A DNA stretch of 25,584 nucleotides from Pseudomonadota bacterium (GTDB lineage: Bacteria; Pseudomonadota; Gammaproteobacteria; Xanthomonadales; Xanthomonadaceae), in NCBI GenBank assembly GCA_023386795.1, contig JAEWJB010000064.1, positions 1-25,584 of the forward strand. Direction: 5' to 3'. Shown here one piece after another: positions 1-8,455 of this stretch. Numbering within the stretch: the first letter of the stretch is position 1; each line of letters opens with the position of its first letter. The notes under the pieces are model-generated. The model made no database searches. It had not been told where the DNA came from and saw only the letters and a program-made list of their open reading frames with translations. Made by a program: the position numbers and the translations under genes.

Positions 1-801
1 CCCCCGACCCTCACCCTCCTCCTCGCCACCCTCTTCGCCCTCCACGCGCCCCTCGCCCACGCCTGGGGCGGCCAAGGCCACCGCCTCGTGGCCCGCGTGG
101 CCGAAACCGAACTCACCCCCCAGGCGAAGAAGCAGATCGACACCCTGCTCGCGGGCGAACCCAACCCCACCCTCGCCGGCATTGCCTCCTGGGCGGACGA
201 ACTGCGCGAACACGACCCCGACCTCGGCAAGAAGAGCAGCCGCTGGCACTACGTCAACCTCGGCGAGCACGACTGCGCCTATGACCCGCCCGTCGACTGC
301 CCGGATGGCAACTGCGTCATCGAGGCTTTGCAGAAGCAAATCACGTTGCTCGCCGACCGCCACCAGCCGCTCGAAGCGCGCCGGCAGGCACTGAAGTTCG
401 TCGTCCACTTCGTCGGCGACATCCACCAGCCCATGCACGCCGGTTACGCGAACGACAAGGGCGGCAACGATTTCCAGCTGCAGTTCAACGGCAAGGGCAC
501 CAACCTGCATTCGCTGTGGGACAGCGGGATGCTCTACGACCGCCACCTCAGCGACGACGACTACCTCGCGCAGCTGCTCCAGCTCCCCGCCACGCCGGCC
601 ACCACGCCGGTGCTGCCGCCGGACGCGGTGGCGTGGGCGCAGGCGTCGTGCCGCGTCGCCATCGCGCCGGGCGTGTACCCTGCCAAGCACGTCCTGCCCG
701 AGGGCTACGTGGCGCAGTACCGGCCGATGGCCGAGGCAGCGCTGCGCCAGGCGGGCGACCGCCTGGCGGCGATCCTCAACGCCGCCCTCGACACGCCCTG
801 A
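1..801 (+). CDS. S1/P1 family nuclease, 5' end outside the window
   Basis: Secreted zinc-dependent nuclease of the S1/P1 family, which cleaves single-stranded DNA and RNA and removes 3' phosphates. The reading frame is open from base 1, so the start codon lies upstream. The first visible residues are a hydrophobic signal-peptide core ending APLAHA, followed by WGGQGH. That is the expected mature N-terminus, where the terminal Trp and the nearby His bind zinc. The other family zinc ligands are visible in RWHYVNL, VHFVGDIHQPMHAG (HxxxD then HQPMH) and NLHSLWDSGM (HxxxD). The only ATG-like internal start, at 88, would remove the signal peptide and the Trp ligand and is therefore wrong. The next gene starts 21 bases downstream, so cotranscription is possible. 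Probably periplasmic or extracellular, for nucleic acid scavenging. Family call is secure; exact substrate preference is not. Confidence 0.92.
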   Translation, partial: PPTLTLLLATLFALHAPLAHAWGGQGHRLVARVAETELTPQAKKQIDTLLAGEPNPTLAGIASWADELREHDPDLGKKSSRWHYVNLGEHDCAYDPPVDCPDGNCVIEALQKQITLLADRHQPLEARRQALKFVVHFVGDIHQPMHAGYANDKGGNDFQLQFNGKGTNLHSLWDSGMLYDRHLSDDDYLAQLLQLPATPATTPVLPPDAVAWAQASCRVAIAPGVYPAKHVLPEGYVAQYRPMAEAALRQAGDRLAAILNAALDTP

Positions 802-822
802 TCCACCGCCGAGGTGCCGCCC

Positions 823-1650
823 ATGCGTCCTGACGTCCTGCCCTTCCTGCACGCACCGAGCAACACCTTCAGCTACCTCGTCGCCGACCCGCTCAGCGGC
901 GAGGCGGCGGTGATCGATCCGGCGCTGGATTTCGATCCCGCCACCGGCCAGGTCGGCACCGCGCCGGCACAGGCGCTGGTCGATGCGGCGGCCGCACGCG
1001 GCTGGCAGGTGCGCTGGCTGCTGGAAACCCACGCCCATGCAGACCACGTGTCGGCCGCGCAATGGCTGCGCCAGGCGTGGCCCCAGGCGCGGCTGGGCAT
1101 CGGCGCGGGCATCGTGCAGGTGCAGCAGGCGTTCGCGCCGCGCTACCGGCTGCCGGCCGATTTCCGTGCCGACGGTTCGCAGTTCGACGCGCTGTTCGCC
1201 GACGACGAACGCTTCGCGCTCGGCTCGCTCGAGGTGCGCGTGATCGCCGTGCCCGGGCACACGCCCGACAGCGTGGCCTACCTCGTCGGCGATGCGCTGT
1301 TCCCCGGCGATTCGATCTTCATGCCCGACGGCGGCACCGCCCGCTGCGATTTCCCCGGCGGTGACGCGAAGCAGCTGTTTGCCTCGATCCAGCGCCTGTT
1401 CGCGCTGCCCGGCGATACGCGCATGTTCGTCTGCCACGATTACGGCCCCAACGGCCGCGCGCTCGCGCACGCCACCTGCGTGGCCGACCAGCAGCGCGAG
1501 AACATCCACGTGCAGCACGGCGTGGCGCAGGACGATTTCGTCGCCCGCCGACGGGCGCGCGATGCCACGCTCGCCGAGCCCAAGCTGATGGACCCCGCAG
1601 TGAAAGCCAACCTGCAGGGCGGCCGCTACGAAGACCTGCTGCCGCTGTAG
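823..1650 (+). CDS. MBL-fold metallo-hydrolase, ETHE1/Blh persulfide dioxygenase-like
   Basis: 275-residue metallo-beta-lactamase-fold protein. The metal motif ETHAHADHVSA (HxHxDH) is near residue 70, followed by VPGHTPDS, FPGDSIF and CHDYGPNGR. The last region, together with GTARCDFPGGDA, resembles the ETHE1/Blh persulfide dioxygenases, which use one non-haem iron to oxidise glutathione persulfide to sulfite in hydrogen sulfide detoxification. No rhodanese domain is fused. The ATG at 823 is chosen because GAGGTG at 811-816 is a good ribosome binding site six bases upstream; the alternative GTG at 814 lies inside that site. No sulfide-responsive regulator is adjacent, so the substrate is inferred from family resemblance only. 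A glyoxalase II-like thioester hydrolase remains possible. Confidence 0.85.
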   Translation: MRPDVLPFLHAPSNTFSYLVADPLSGEAAVIDPALDFDPATGQVGTAPAQALVDAAAARGWQVRWLLETHAHADHVSAAQWLRQAWPQARLGIGAGIVQVQQAFAPRYRLPADFRADGSQFDALFADDERFALGSLEVRVIAVPGHTPDSVAYLVGDALFPGDSIFMPDGGTARCDFPGGDAKQLFASIQRLFALPGDTRMFVCHDYGPNGRALAHATCVADQQRENIHVQHGVAQDDFVARRRARDATLAEPKLMDPAVKANLQGGRYEDLLPL

Positions 1651-1674
1651 CTCATGGCGACCGCACCCAGGGTC

Positions 1675-1682
1675 GGTATGAT
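1675..1682 (+). promoter_or_regulatory. possible -10 element for modABC
   Basis: TATGAT at 1677-1682 matches the sigma70 -10 consensus at five of six positions and lies 27 bases before the modA start. No convincing -35 sits 16-18 bases upstream, and I see no ModE-type palindrome in the 59-base gap. Weak call. Confidence 0.3.
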
Positions 1683-1709
1683 CCAGACGTCGTCCCACCG
1701 GAGCCTTGC

Positions 1710-2486
1710 ATGAAGCGCTTTTCCCGCCTGCTCTGTTCGCTGCTGGTGCTCGCGCTGCCCGTGATCGCGCAGGCGCAGGTGCCCGCCGGCACCGTCACGG
1801 TATTCGCCGCGGCCAGCCTGAAGGAATCGATGGACGAGGCCGCCGCCGCCTACCAGAAGGCCACCGGCGTGGCGGTCACCACCTCCTATGCGGCCAGCTC
1901 GACGCTGGCACGGCAGATCGAACAGGGTGCGCCAGCCGAGGTGTTCTTCTCCGCCGACCTGGAATGGATGGACTACCTGCAGCAGCGCGATCTGGTGCGT
2001 GGTGCGGACCGCCACAACCTGCTCGGCAACACACTGGTGCTGGTGGCGCCCGCACATGCCGGTACCGGCCCGGTCGACCCGGCCACGCCTGGCGCGATCG
2101 TCCGCGCGCTGGGCACGGATGGCCGCCTGGCCGTCGGCCAGACCGCCACGGTGCCCGCCGGCAAGTACGCACGCGCCTCACTGGAGGCCCTGGGGCAGTG
2201 GGACGCGCTCTCCCCGCGCCTGGCCGAGGCCGAAAGCGTCCGCGCGGCGTTGATGCTGGTCTCGCGCGGCGAGGCACCGCTGGGCATCGTCTACGGTTCC
2301 GACGCGCAGGCCGAGCCGAAGGTGAAGGTGGTCGGCACGTTCCCGGCCACCAGCCATCCGCCGATCGTGTATCCGGTAGCACCGCTGGCCAAGGCCTCGC
2401 CGCAGGCACGCGCCTTCGTGCAGTGGCTGCAGGGGCCGGTGGCGAAGGACATCTTCCGGCGCCGTGGTTTCAGCCTGGCGCCCTGA
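1710..2486 (+). CDS. modA: molybdate ABC transporter, periplasmic binding protein ModA
   Basis: 258-residue periplasmic protein that captures molybdate (or tungstate) and delivers it to ModBC for molybdenum cofactor synthesis. The N-terminus is a Sec signal peptide (MKRFSRLLCSLLVLALPVIAQAQ). The mature protein begins with VTVFAAASLKESMDE, the ModA family signature in which the AAAS serines contact the oxyanion. TSYAASSTLARQIEQG and PAEVFFSADLEWMDYL are also typical of the type II binding-protein fold. Length is normal for ModA. GGAG at 1700-1703 is spaced six bases from the ATG and fixes the start. modB begins four bases after the stop, so modABC is one operon. Confidence 0.95.
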   Translation: MKRFSRLLCSLLVLALPVIAQAQVPAGTVTVFAAASLKESMDEAAAAYQKATGVAVTTSYAASSTLARQIEQGAPAEVFFSADLEWMDYLQQRDLVRGADRHNLLGNTLVLVAPAHAGTGPVDPATPGAIVRALGTDGRLAVGQTATVPAGKYARASLEALGQWDALSPRLAEAESVRAALMLVSRGEAPLGIVYGSDAQAEPKVKVVGTFPATSHPPIVYPVAPLAKASPQARAFVQWLQGPVAKDIFRRRGFSLAP

Positions 2487-2490
2487 GTCC

Positions 2491-3186
2491 ATGGTGCCTG
2501 CGTTCTCGCCGGAGGAAATCACCGCCATCGTGCTGAGCGTGAAGGTCGCGCTGGTGGCGGCGGTAGCGAGCCTGCCGCTCGGCGTGGCCTGTGGCTGGCT
2601 GCTGGCCAGGCGCGAATTCCCCGGCAAGGCGTTGTTCGATGCGCTGTTGCTGCTGCCACTAGTGATGCCGCCGGTGGTCACCGGCTACGTGCTGCTGATC
2701 GCCTTCGGCAACCAGGGCGTGCTCGGCCAGTGGCTGCGCGAAACCCTGGGCATCCAGTTGGCGTTCCGTTGGACCGGCGCCGCGCTGGCCTGCGCGGTGA
2801 TGGGCTTCCCGTTGATGGTGCGCGCGATCCGCCTGTCCATCGAGGCCACCGACCGACGGCTGGAGGCGGCCGCGGCCACGCTCGGCGCCGCGCCCTGGCG
2901 GGTGTTCTTCACCGTGACCTTGCCACTGGCCTGGCCCGGGCTGGTGGCCGGCGCGGTGCTCGCCTTCGCCAAGGCGCTGGGCGAGTTCGGCGCGACGATC
3001 ACCTTCGTTTCCAATATTCCCGGGCAGACACAGACACTCTCGGCGGCGATCTACGGCCTGCTGCAGGTCCCCGGCGGTGAAGCCGGCATCTGGCGGCTGA
3101 CCGCGGTGGCCTTCGTGATCTCGCTGTTGGCGCTGCTGCTCTCCGAATGGCTGGTACGTCGCCAGCGCGTGTTGCAGGAGCGCTGA
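2491..3186 (+). CDS. modB: molybdate ABC transporter permease ModB
   Basis: 231-residue inner-membrane permease with about five or six hydrophobic segments; it forms the homodimeric channel through which ModA-bound molybdate passes. The cytoplasmic EAA loop that docks the ATPase is visible as EAAAATLGAAPWRVFFTVTL followed by PLAWPGLVAGAVL. KALGEFGATITFVSNIPGQT is the conserved ModB/CysT-type segment. The ATG at 2491, just after the modA stop, gives the usual N-terminus; an upstream GTG at 2464 would overlap modA and is not needed. The stop codon overlaps the modC start by one base (TGATG), indicating translational coupling. Confidence 0.94.
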   Translation: MVPAFSPEEITAIVLSVKVALVAAVASLPLGVACGWLLARREFPGKALFDALLLLPLVMPPVVTGYVLLIAFGNQGVLGQWLRETLGIQLAFRWTGAALACAVMGFPLMVRAIRLSIEATDRRLEAAAATLGAAPWRVFFTVTLPLAWPGLVAGAVLAFAKALGEFGATITFVSNIPGQTQTLSAAIYGLLQVPGGEAGIWRLTAVAFVISLLALLLSEWLVRRQRVLQER

Positions 3187-3803
3187 TGCTGTCGGTGGAT
3201 ATCGAACTGCGCCGCGGGGATTACCGGCGCCATGTGCGGATCGAGGAAACCGCGCGCGTGGTCGCGCTGGTCGGGCCATCGGGGGCGGGCAAGACCAGCG
3301 TGCTCAACGCCATCGCCGGGCTGCTGCGGCCGCAGGCCGGGCGCATCGTGGTGGATGACCGCGTGCTGTTCGACGCAGCGGCGCGTGTGGATGTGCCGGC
3401 GCACAGGCGGCGCATCGGTTATGTCTTCCAGGACGCGCGGCTGTTCCCGCACCTGGATGTGGCCGCGAACCTGCGCTATGGGCGCCACGGCGGCCAGGCG
3501 CAGGCGCGGTTCGCGTTCGACGACATCGTCGCGCTACTAGGCATCGGTGCGTTGCTGCAACGGCGGCCACGGCATCTGTCCGGGGGCGAGGCGCAGCGCG
3601 TGGCGATCGGTCGGGCGCTGTTGTCGCAGCCGGCGTTGCTGCTGCTCGATGAGCCGCTTTCGGCGCTGGATGCGGCGCGGCGCGAGGAGTTGATCCCTTA
3701 CCTGCAGCGGGTGCGCGATGAGCTGGCGTTGCCGATGCTGTACGTCAGCCACCGCGAAGAGGAAGTGCGGCGTATCGCCGAAGCGGTGCATGTGCTGGAC
3801 TGA
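3186..3803 (+). CDS. modC: molybdate ABC transporter ATPase ModC, short form without MOP domain
   Basis: ATP-binding subunit that powers molybdate import. All nucleotide-binding motifs are present in order: Walker A GPSGAGKTS, Q-loop YVFQDARLFPHL, ABC signature LSGGEAQRVAIGRAL, Walker B LLLLDEPLSALD and H-loop YVSHREEE. The protein is only 205 residues, whereas classical ModC is about 350 residues with a C-terminal MOP/TOBE domain that binds molybdate and trans-inhibits transport. Here the frame ends soon after the H-loop. No further MOP-like sequence follows, and the next 53 bases are a convergent gap. The ATG overlapping the modB stop is chosen as the start; longer upstream starts would run inside modB. 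It appears complete, not frameshifted. The operon context supports molybdate, although the ATPase alone could not be assigned. Confidence 0.9.
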   Translation: MLSVDIELRRGDYRRHVRIEETARVVALVGPSGAGKTSVLNAIAGLLRPQAGRIVVDDRVLFDAAARVDVPAHRRRIGYVFQDARLFPHLDVAANLRYGRHGGQAQARFAFDDIVALLGIGALLQRRPRHLSGGEAQRVAIGRALLSQPALLLLDEPLSALDAARREELIPYLQRVRDELALPMLYVSHREEEVRRIAEAVHVLD

Positions 3804-3814
3804 GGGTGGGTCGC

Positions 3815-3832
3815 GTCGCGGCTGAAGCCGCG
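3815..3832. repeat. REP-like palindrome between convergent modC and antiporter genes
   Basis: The 16-base perfect palindrome CGCGGCTGAAGCCGCG (3817-3832) sits in the 53-base convergent gap. It is the reverse complement of the core of the elements at 20595 and 25555. Only the core and one flank (GTCGC) are conserved; the TGTAGGA foot is lost. It may also help terminate both convergent transcripts, though no T-run follows it on either strand. Confidence 0.65.
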
Positions 3833-3856
3833 CCTGCGGTGCGCGGGAGCGTAGCG

Positions 3857-5206
3857 TCAGGAGGCCGGGGGCTTGGCCGGCGTGATCCCGCGCGTTGCGG
3901 CCACCTCGCGCATCCGGCGCATGAAGAACGGGTACAGCGCCGCGCTGAACAGCATCGCCACCGTGGCATAGGCCAGCAGCTGCGGTTCGGCGCCCAGCAG
4001 CGCGTACAGGCAATAGAGGATCGCCGCGCCACCGGCCACCATCGCCAGCCATAGCGGCCCACCGCGTTCGTTGCGCGCCAGGCTGTTCCAGATCAGCGCA
4101 CCGGCCGAGAACAGGTACGGGATGATCGTCAGCAGCACCGCGATGTTGGTGAGCTGGTCGAACTGGTGGGACAGCGTGGGCGAGGCGGTCACCAGCAGCA
4201 GCGCGCTCATCAGTGCCGCCACAATCATCAGCCCCGCGCCCGGCATGCCGTGGCGGTTGACCCGGCAGAACACCCGCGGGAACAGCCCATCCTCGGCCGC
4301 CGCCTTGGCCGATTGCCCCACCAGCAGCATCCACCCGCCCAGCGCGCCGAACGACTTGAACACCGCGCACAGGGCGATCGCCAGCGCGCCCCACGGGCCC
4401 ACCATCACCCGCGCGGCCTCGGCGAAGGGTGCGGAGGAGTCGCGCAGCTCGGCCATCGGCAGCATGCCCATGATGACCAGCGAACAGGCGATGTAGATGC
4501 CTGCCGCGAGGGCCAGGCCGCCAAGCGTGGCCAGCGGGATGTTGCGGCGCGGGTTGTCGATCACCTCGGCCGATACCGCCGCGCTTTCCACGCCCATGAA
4601 CGCCCATAGCGCGATGGACGCACTGCGCGAGATCGCCGCACCGTCGCCCAGCCCGCTGACGTTCCAGCCGGCCCGGAACAGGCCGCCGTCGAACCACCAC
4701 CAGCCAGCGATGGCGATGAACAGGATGGGGATCAGCGCGAGCAGCAGCGTGCAGGTCTCCAGCGCGCCGATCCAGCGCGCGCCGCGCGCGTTGGCCAGGC
4801 TCAAACCCCAGATCACCAGCAGGGTGAAGGCCATGCGCGCCGGCAGCGGGTCCAGCGCCGGCAGCAGGTGCGCGAGATAGCCCGTCACCACCAGTGCGAT
4901 GGCGACGTTGCCGATCCAGTTGCCGAACCAGTACGCGTAGTTGCTGACGAACCCGATGTAGGGGCCGAACGCATCGCGCGCATAGGCATACGGCCCGCCG
5001 GGTTGCGGATCGACCTGCCCCAGCCGGGCGAACACCAGCCCCAGCGCCACCGCGCCGGCGGTGGCAATGATCCAGCCGTACGCCGAGATGCTGCCCACCG
5101 TGGCGAGGTTGGCCGGCAGCAGGAACACGCCGGTGCCGATCATGTTGCCGGCCACCAGCATCGTGGCCATCGCCAGGCCCATCTTCTTGGGGGCGACGGC
5201 GCTCAT
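3857..5206 (-). CDS. APC-family basic amino acid/amine antiporter, AdiC-like paralogue 2
   Basis: 449-residue inner-membrane transporter of the APC superfamily (about 12 membrane segments), closely resembling the arginine/agmatine antiporter AdiC. Aligned from memory, the AdiC substrate-site residues are retained as Asn100 (AdiC N101), Trp201 (W202), Glu207 (E208) and Trp292 (W293, in GALGGWMLLVGQSAKAAAEDG). The first-segment motif is GTGVFLLP instead of GSGVFLLP, so AdiC Ser26 becomes Thr25. That residue lies in the substrate-binding segment, so specificity may differ from the paralogue at 8456-9790. The ATG overlaps the stop of the upstream CDF gene (ATGA), implying translational coupling. 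It is the last gene of the decarboxylase operon. Probable role: exchange of a basic amino acid for its decarboxylation product; the substrate is not determined. Confidence 0.88.
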   Translation of the reverse strand: MSAVAPKKMGLAMATMLVAGNMIGTGVFLLPANLATVGSISAYGWIIATAGAVALGLVFARLGQVDPQPGGPYAYARDAFGPYIGFVSNYAYWFGNWIGNVAIALVVTGYLAHLLPALDPLPARMAFTLLVIWGLSLANARGARWIGALETCTLLLALIPILFIAIAGWWWFDGGLFRAGWNVSGLGDGAAISRSASIALWAFMGVESAAVSAEVIDNPRRNIPLATLGGLALAAGIYIACSLVIMGMLPMAELRDSSAPFAEAARVMVGPWGALAIALCAVFKSFGALGGWMLLVGQSAKAAAEDGLFPRVFCRVNRHGMPGAGLMIVAALMSALLLVTASPTLSHQFDQLTNIAVLLTIIPYLFSAGALIWNSLARNERGGPLWLAMVAGGAAILYCLYALLGAEPQLLAYATVAMLFSAALYPFFMRRMREVAATRGITPAKPPAS

Positions 5207-6108
5207 GTCCAGGCCGGGTCGGAGGTGAAGTCGATGGTCAGCCAGAACTGCGCCTCGCGCGCGCCGAGCTGCGCGGCGATGTGGTCGCGCAAGGCGTCGG
5301 CACGGCCGATGGAGCCCGGGTTGTAGTCCGGCCGCGTGAGGATGTGGATCTCGACGAAGCGCATGCGCCCCATCTTGGCCACATGGCTGGTGAAGCCGAC
5401 GAAACCGTGCTCGGCCACGAAGGCCGCCATCACCTCCTGCACGCGGCGGTCGAGGTCGTCCGGGGCCACCTGCAGCACCTCGCGCATCGCCCGCCACGCG
5501 CCGCGCAATGGCAGCGGCAGCACCGCCAGGCTGATGAGGCACAGCACGAGCGGATCGATGTAGGGCGTCCACCGGGCGTAGGCGCCCCCGTGCAGCCCCA
5601 GGGCGATCACAAAGGCCAGCACCACCGCCAGGCTCATCAGCCCGGTCAGCAGCCAGGCCCGTGCGTCCAGGGCCAGCAACCCGGATTCCAGCCGCCGCGC
5701 ATGCCGGCCGATCCACGCGGCCATCGCCAGGTCCACCACCGTGAGCAGCAGCGCCCACGCCAGCGCGGCGCCATACCGCACTTCATGACCGCCGTCGCTG
5801 AAGCCGATGACCGCGTTGGCCAGCGCGTAGATGCAGGCCAGGCTGAGGATCGCCCCGCCCAGCGCCTCGACCATCGGCTCCAGGTGCCAGTAGCCGTACT
5901 GGAAGCGCGGGCTGTCCTGGCGCGCCACCAGCCGCAGCACCGCCAGTGCCACCAGCGTGAGCGCCACGTCGACCAGGCTGTAGACGCCGTCGAACAGGAT
6001 GGCCTGCGAGCGCGCCAGCAAGCCGCCGACGAAGCCGATCGCCGCCACGCCGACGGTGGCGGCGATGGAGACCTTGAGGATGCGCTGTTCCTGGCGGGTA
6101 TCGCTCAT
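5203..6108 (-). CDS. CDF-fold membrane transporter with atypical metal site
   Basis: 301-residue protein with the cation diffusion facilitator layout: about six membrane segments followed by a cytoplasmic ferredoxin-like domain (roughly residues 205-290, with SHVAKMGRMRFVEIHIL). Typical members export zinc, iron or manganese in exchange for protons. Aligned from memory to E. coli YiiP, the transport site looks degenerate. In segment 2 the DxxxD pair becomes Tyr43 and Asp47 (FDGVYSLVD). In segment 5 the HxxxD pair becomes Ala151 and Thr155 (LDARAWLLTG). YGYWHLEPM follows segment 2 where most relatives have a GHGKAE-like motif. The two cytoplasmic His of the domain are kept. It starts 16 bases after the decarboxylase stop, without a clear ribosome binding site, and its stop overlaps the next antiporter start. 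Fold call is good; substrate is unknown and may not be a metal. Confidence 0.82.
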   Translation of the reverse strand: MSDTRQEQRILKVSIAATVGVAAIGFVGGLLARSQAILFDGVYSLVDVALTLVALAVLRLVARQDSPRFQYGYWHLEPMVEALGGAILSLACIYALANAVIGFSDGGHEVRYGAALAWALLLTVVDLAMAAWIGRHARRLESGLLALDARAWLLTGLMSLAVVLAFVIALGLHGGAYARWTPYIDPLVLCLISLAVLPLPLRGAWRAMREVLQVAPDDLDRRVQEVMAAFVAEHGFVGFTSHVAKMGRMRFVEIHILTRPDYNPGSIGRADALRDHIAAQLGAREAQFWLTIDFTSDPAWT

Positions 6109-6124
6109 GCGCCGGCCCGTGGCC

Positions 6125-8413
6125 TCATACCTTGAGCACCTCGACCTTGTAGGTCGGCGGGTTCACGCCCTTGTCGATGATCAGGCCGTGCACGTCGGAT
6201 TCGAAGCCGGGGAAACGCTCGTTCTGGGCGCGGGCGATGCGCAGCGATTCGATGATCGGCTCATCGCTGGCACCGAAACGCTCGCCCGGCATGATCGTCG
6301 GGATGCCCGGCGGATAAGGCACCAGCATGGTGCCGGCGATGCGCCCGGACAGCTGGTCGATATCCACCCGTTCGATGCGTCCGTGCACGAGATGGTTGTA
6401 GGCGTCGGCCGGGGTCATCGCCGGCTCTGGCAGGTCCACGTACATCTCGCGCATCACCTCGGCCACGCGGAACTCCGTATTGAACGCATGCAGGTCGTCG
6501 CACAGCTCGCGCAGGCCCACGTCGGTATAGGCCACCGGATAGGACGCCACCAGCTCGGGCAGCGCCTTCTGCAGCGGCGCATTGGCATCGTACAGCGCCT
6601 TGAAGGCCATCAGCTCGGCCACCAGCGTGCTCCACTTGCCCTTGGTGATGCCCATCGAGAACAGGAACAGCACCGAATAGAGGTTCGTCTTCTCCACGGT
6701 GATGCCGCGCGACCACAGGAAGTTGCTCAGCACGGCGGCCGGGATGCCGCGCGCGCCCATCTCGCCGTCCATCGACAGACCCGGCGTGAGCAGCGTGACC
6801 TTGATCGGGTCGATCAGCACGTATTCGTCGGCCAGCTGTTCGAAGCCATGCCAGTGCGCGTCGGGGCGCAGGTACCACTCGTCGCGCTTGGCCACCAACG
6901 GCGCGGGGGTGTCGCCCTTGCCCAGCGAGCGGGCGACGGCATCGGGCTGCCAGACGCGGAACCACCAGTCGTCGCGGCCCAGGTCATCCTGCACGTGCAA
7001 CATCGCGCGGCGGAAGGCGATGGCCTCGTCATGCATTTCCTGCACCAGCGAGCGACCAGCTTCGCCTTCCATCATCTTCGAGGCGACATCGCACGAGGCG
7101 ATGATGCCGTAGTGGGGGCTGGTGGAGGTGTGCATCATGAACGCCTCGTTGAAGCGTTCGGCATCCAGCTTGCGGTCGGCGGCATCGCGCGCATGGATCA
7201 TCGACGCCTGCGAGAACGCCGCCAGCAGCTTGTGCGTGGACTGGGTGGTGAAGATGATCGCATCCTGTTCGCGCGGCTTGCCCTTGGCCATGCCGTAATG
7301 GTCTTCGTAGAACGGATGGAAGGCCGCATAGCCGTACCACGCCTCGTCGAAGTGCAGGAACTCGACCTTCCCACCGACCTGCCGCGCGATCTTCTCGGCG
7401 TTGTAGCACAGGCCGTCATAGGTGGAGTTGGTCACCACCGCGATGCGCGCCTTGGCTCCGGCCTGGCGCGCCGCGCTGGCGAGCGGGTGCGTCGCCATGC
7501 GCTGCTCCATGGCCTCGGGCGAGAACTGGTCCAGGCTGATCGGCCCGATGATGCCGTGCGCGTTGCGGCTGGGGGTGAAGTACACGGGAATGCCGCCGGT
7601 CATCATCAGCGAGTGCATCAGCGATTTGTGGCAATTGCGGTCCACGAACACCACGTCGCCGCGCCCCACGGTGCCCTGCCAGACGATCTTGTTGGCCGTG
7701 GAAGTGCCGTTGGTGACGAAGAACGTATGGTCGGCGCCGAAGTTGCGTGCCGCCTCGATCTCCGCCTCGCGGATCGGCCCGGTGTGGTCCAGCAGTGAGC
7801 CCAGCTCGGGCACCGAGATGGACAGGTCGCTGCGCAGCGTGTTCTCGCCGAAGAACTGGTGGAAGGCCCGTCCCACTGGCGACTTGGTGAACGCCACGCC
7901 GCCGGCGTGGCCCGGCGTGTGCCAGGAATAGTTCGATTCGGCCGCGTGATGGATCAGCGCACCGAAGAACGGCGGCAGCAACTTGCCCATGTAGGCCTCG
8001 GCCGCACGCATCACCTGGCGGGCAATGAAGCTCTTGGTATCCTCGAACAGGAAGATGAAGCCGTGCACGTACTTGAGCAGCTTGCTCGGCACCTTCTCGA
8101 TGGTACGCCGCTCCCCGTAGAGGAATACCGGCAAGTCGGCGCGGCGCTGGCTCTGCTCGCGCAGGAAGCCGAGCAGGCGCTGGAACTCGCCGGTGACGTC
8201 CTCGGTGCCATCGATGGAGATCAACACCGCCGAGGCGGCCACGTACGTGCGCGCGCCGGCCTGGGCGTCCTCCAGGGTGAGCCCGCACAGCACGCGCTGC
8301 TCGTTGGCCCGCAGTTCCTCCACCAGCGCGCGGATCAGGATGCCGCCGATGCGTGGCGATTCGTAGTCGGCGTCGATGACGACGATGGGGTAATCCAGGG
8401 ACTTGAAGTACAC
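6125..8413 (-). CDS. ldcA: PLP-dependent Orn/Lys/Arg decarboxylase, LdcA-like
   Basis: 762-residue fold-type I pyridoxal phosphate decarboxylase of the inducible lysine/arginine/ornithine family. It removes CO2 from a basic amino acid, giving cadaverine, agmatine or putrescine and consuming a cytoplasmic proton. An N-terminal wing domain covers about residues 1-130. The core shows WHTPGHAGGVAFTKSPVG, NGTSTANK, HFDEAWYGYAAFHPFY (Asp356 for the PLP ring nitrogen) and TQSTHKLLAAFSQASM with PLP lysine Lys395. Compared from memory, it is closest to Pseudomonas aeruginosa LdcA (lysine-specific, 751 residues), including the MY start, and more distant from E. coli AdiA and CadA. The start is a GTG at 8413, supported by AAGGAG seven bases upstream. 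It is flanked by two AdiC-like antiporters in the same operon. Lysine is my best guess; arginine is possible. Confidence 0.93.
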   Translation of the reverse strand: MYFKSLDYPIVVIDADYESPRIGGILIRALVEELRANEQRVLCGLTLEDAQAGARTYVAASAVLISIDGTEDVTGEFQRLLGFLREQSQRRADLPVFLYGERRTIEKVPSKLLKYVHGFIFLFEDTKSFIARQVMRAAEAYMGKLLPPFFGALIHHAAESNYSWHTPGHAGGVAFTKSPVGRAFHQFFGENTLRSDLSISVPELGSLLDHTGPIREAEIEAARNFGADHTFFVTNGTSTANKIVWQGTVGRGDVVFVDRNCHKSLMHSLMMTGGIPVYFTPSRNAHGIIGPISLDQFSPEAMEQRMATHPLASAARQAGAKARIAVVTNSTYDGLCYNAEKIARQVGGKVEFLHFDEAWYGYAAFHPFYEDHYGMAKGKPREQDAIIFTTQSTHKLLAAFSQASMIHARDAADRKLDAERFNEAFMMHTSTSPHYGIIASCDVASKMMEGEAGRSLVQEMHDEAIAFRRAMLHVQDDLGRDDWWFRVWQPDAVARSLGKGDTPAPLVAKRDEWYLRPDAHWHGFEQLADEYVLIDPIKVTLLTPGLSMDGEMGARGIPAAVLSNFLWSRGITVEKTNLYSVLFLFSMGITKGKWSTLVAELMAFKALYDANAPLQKALPELVASYPVAYTDVGLRELCDDLHAFNTEFRVAEVMREMYVDLPEPAMTPADAYNHLVHGRIERVDIDQLSGRIAGTMLVPYPPGIPTIMPGERFGASDEPIIESLRIARAQNERFPGFESDVHGLIIDKGVNPPTYKVEVLKV

Positions 8414-8455
8414 GGATACTCTCCTTGCGCGAGGCGATACGAAGGAACGTTCTGC

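Noticed and set aside
1651..1709. ModE operator before modA
   Set aside because: The gap holds no ModE-like inverted repeat; only a possible -10 element is seen.
6125..8413. Assignment of the decarboxylase as AdiA (arginine)
   Set aside because: Although the antiporters resemble AdiC, the decarboxylase sequence recalls P. aeruginosa LdcA more closely than AdiA across the PLP domain and at the N-terminus. Substrate left open, lysine favoured.
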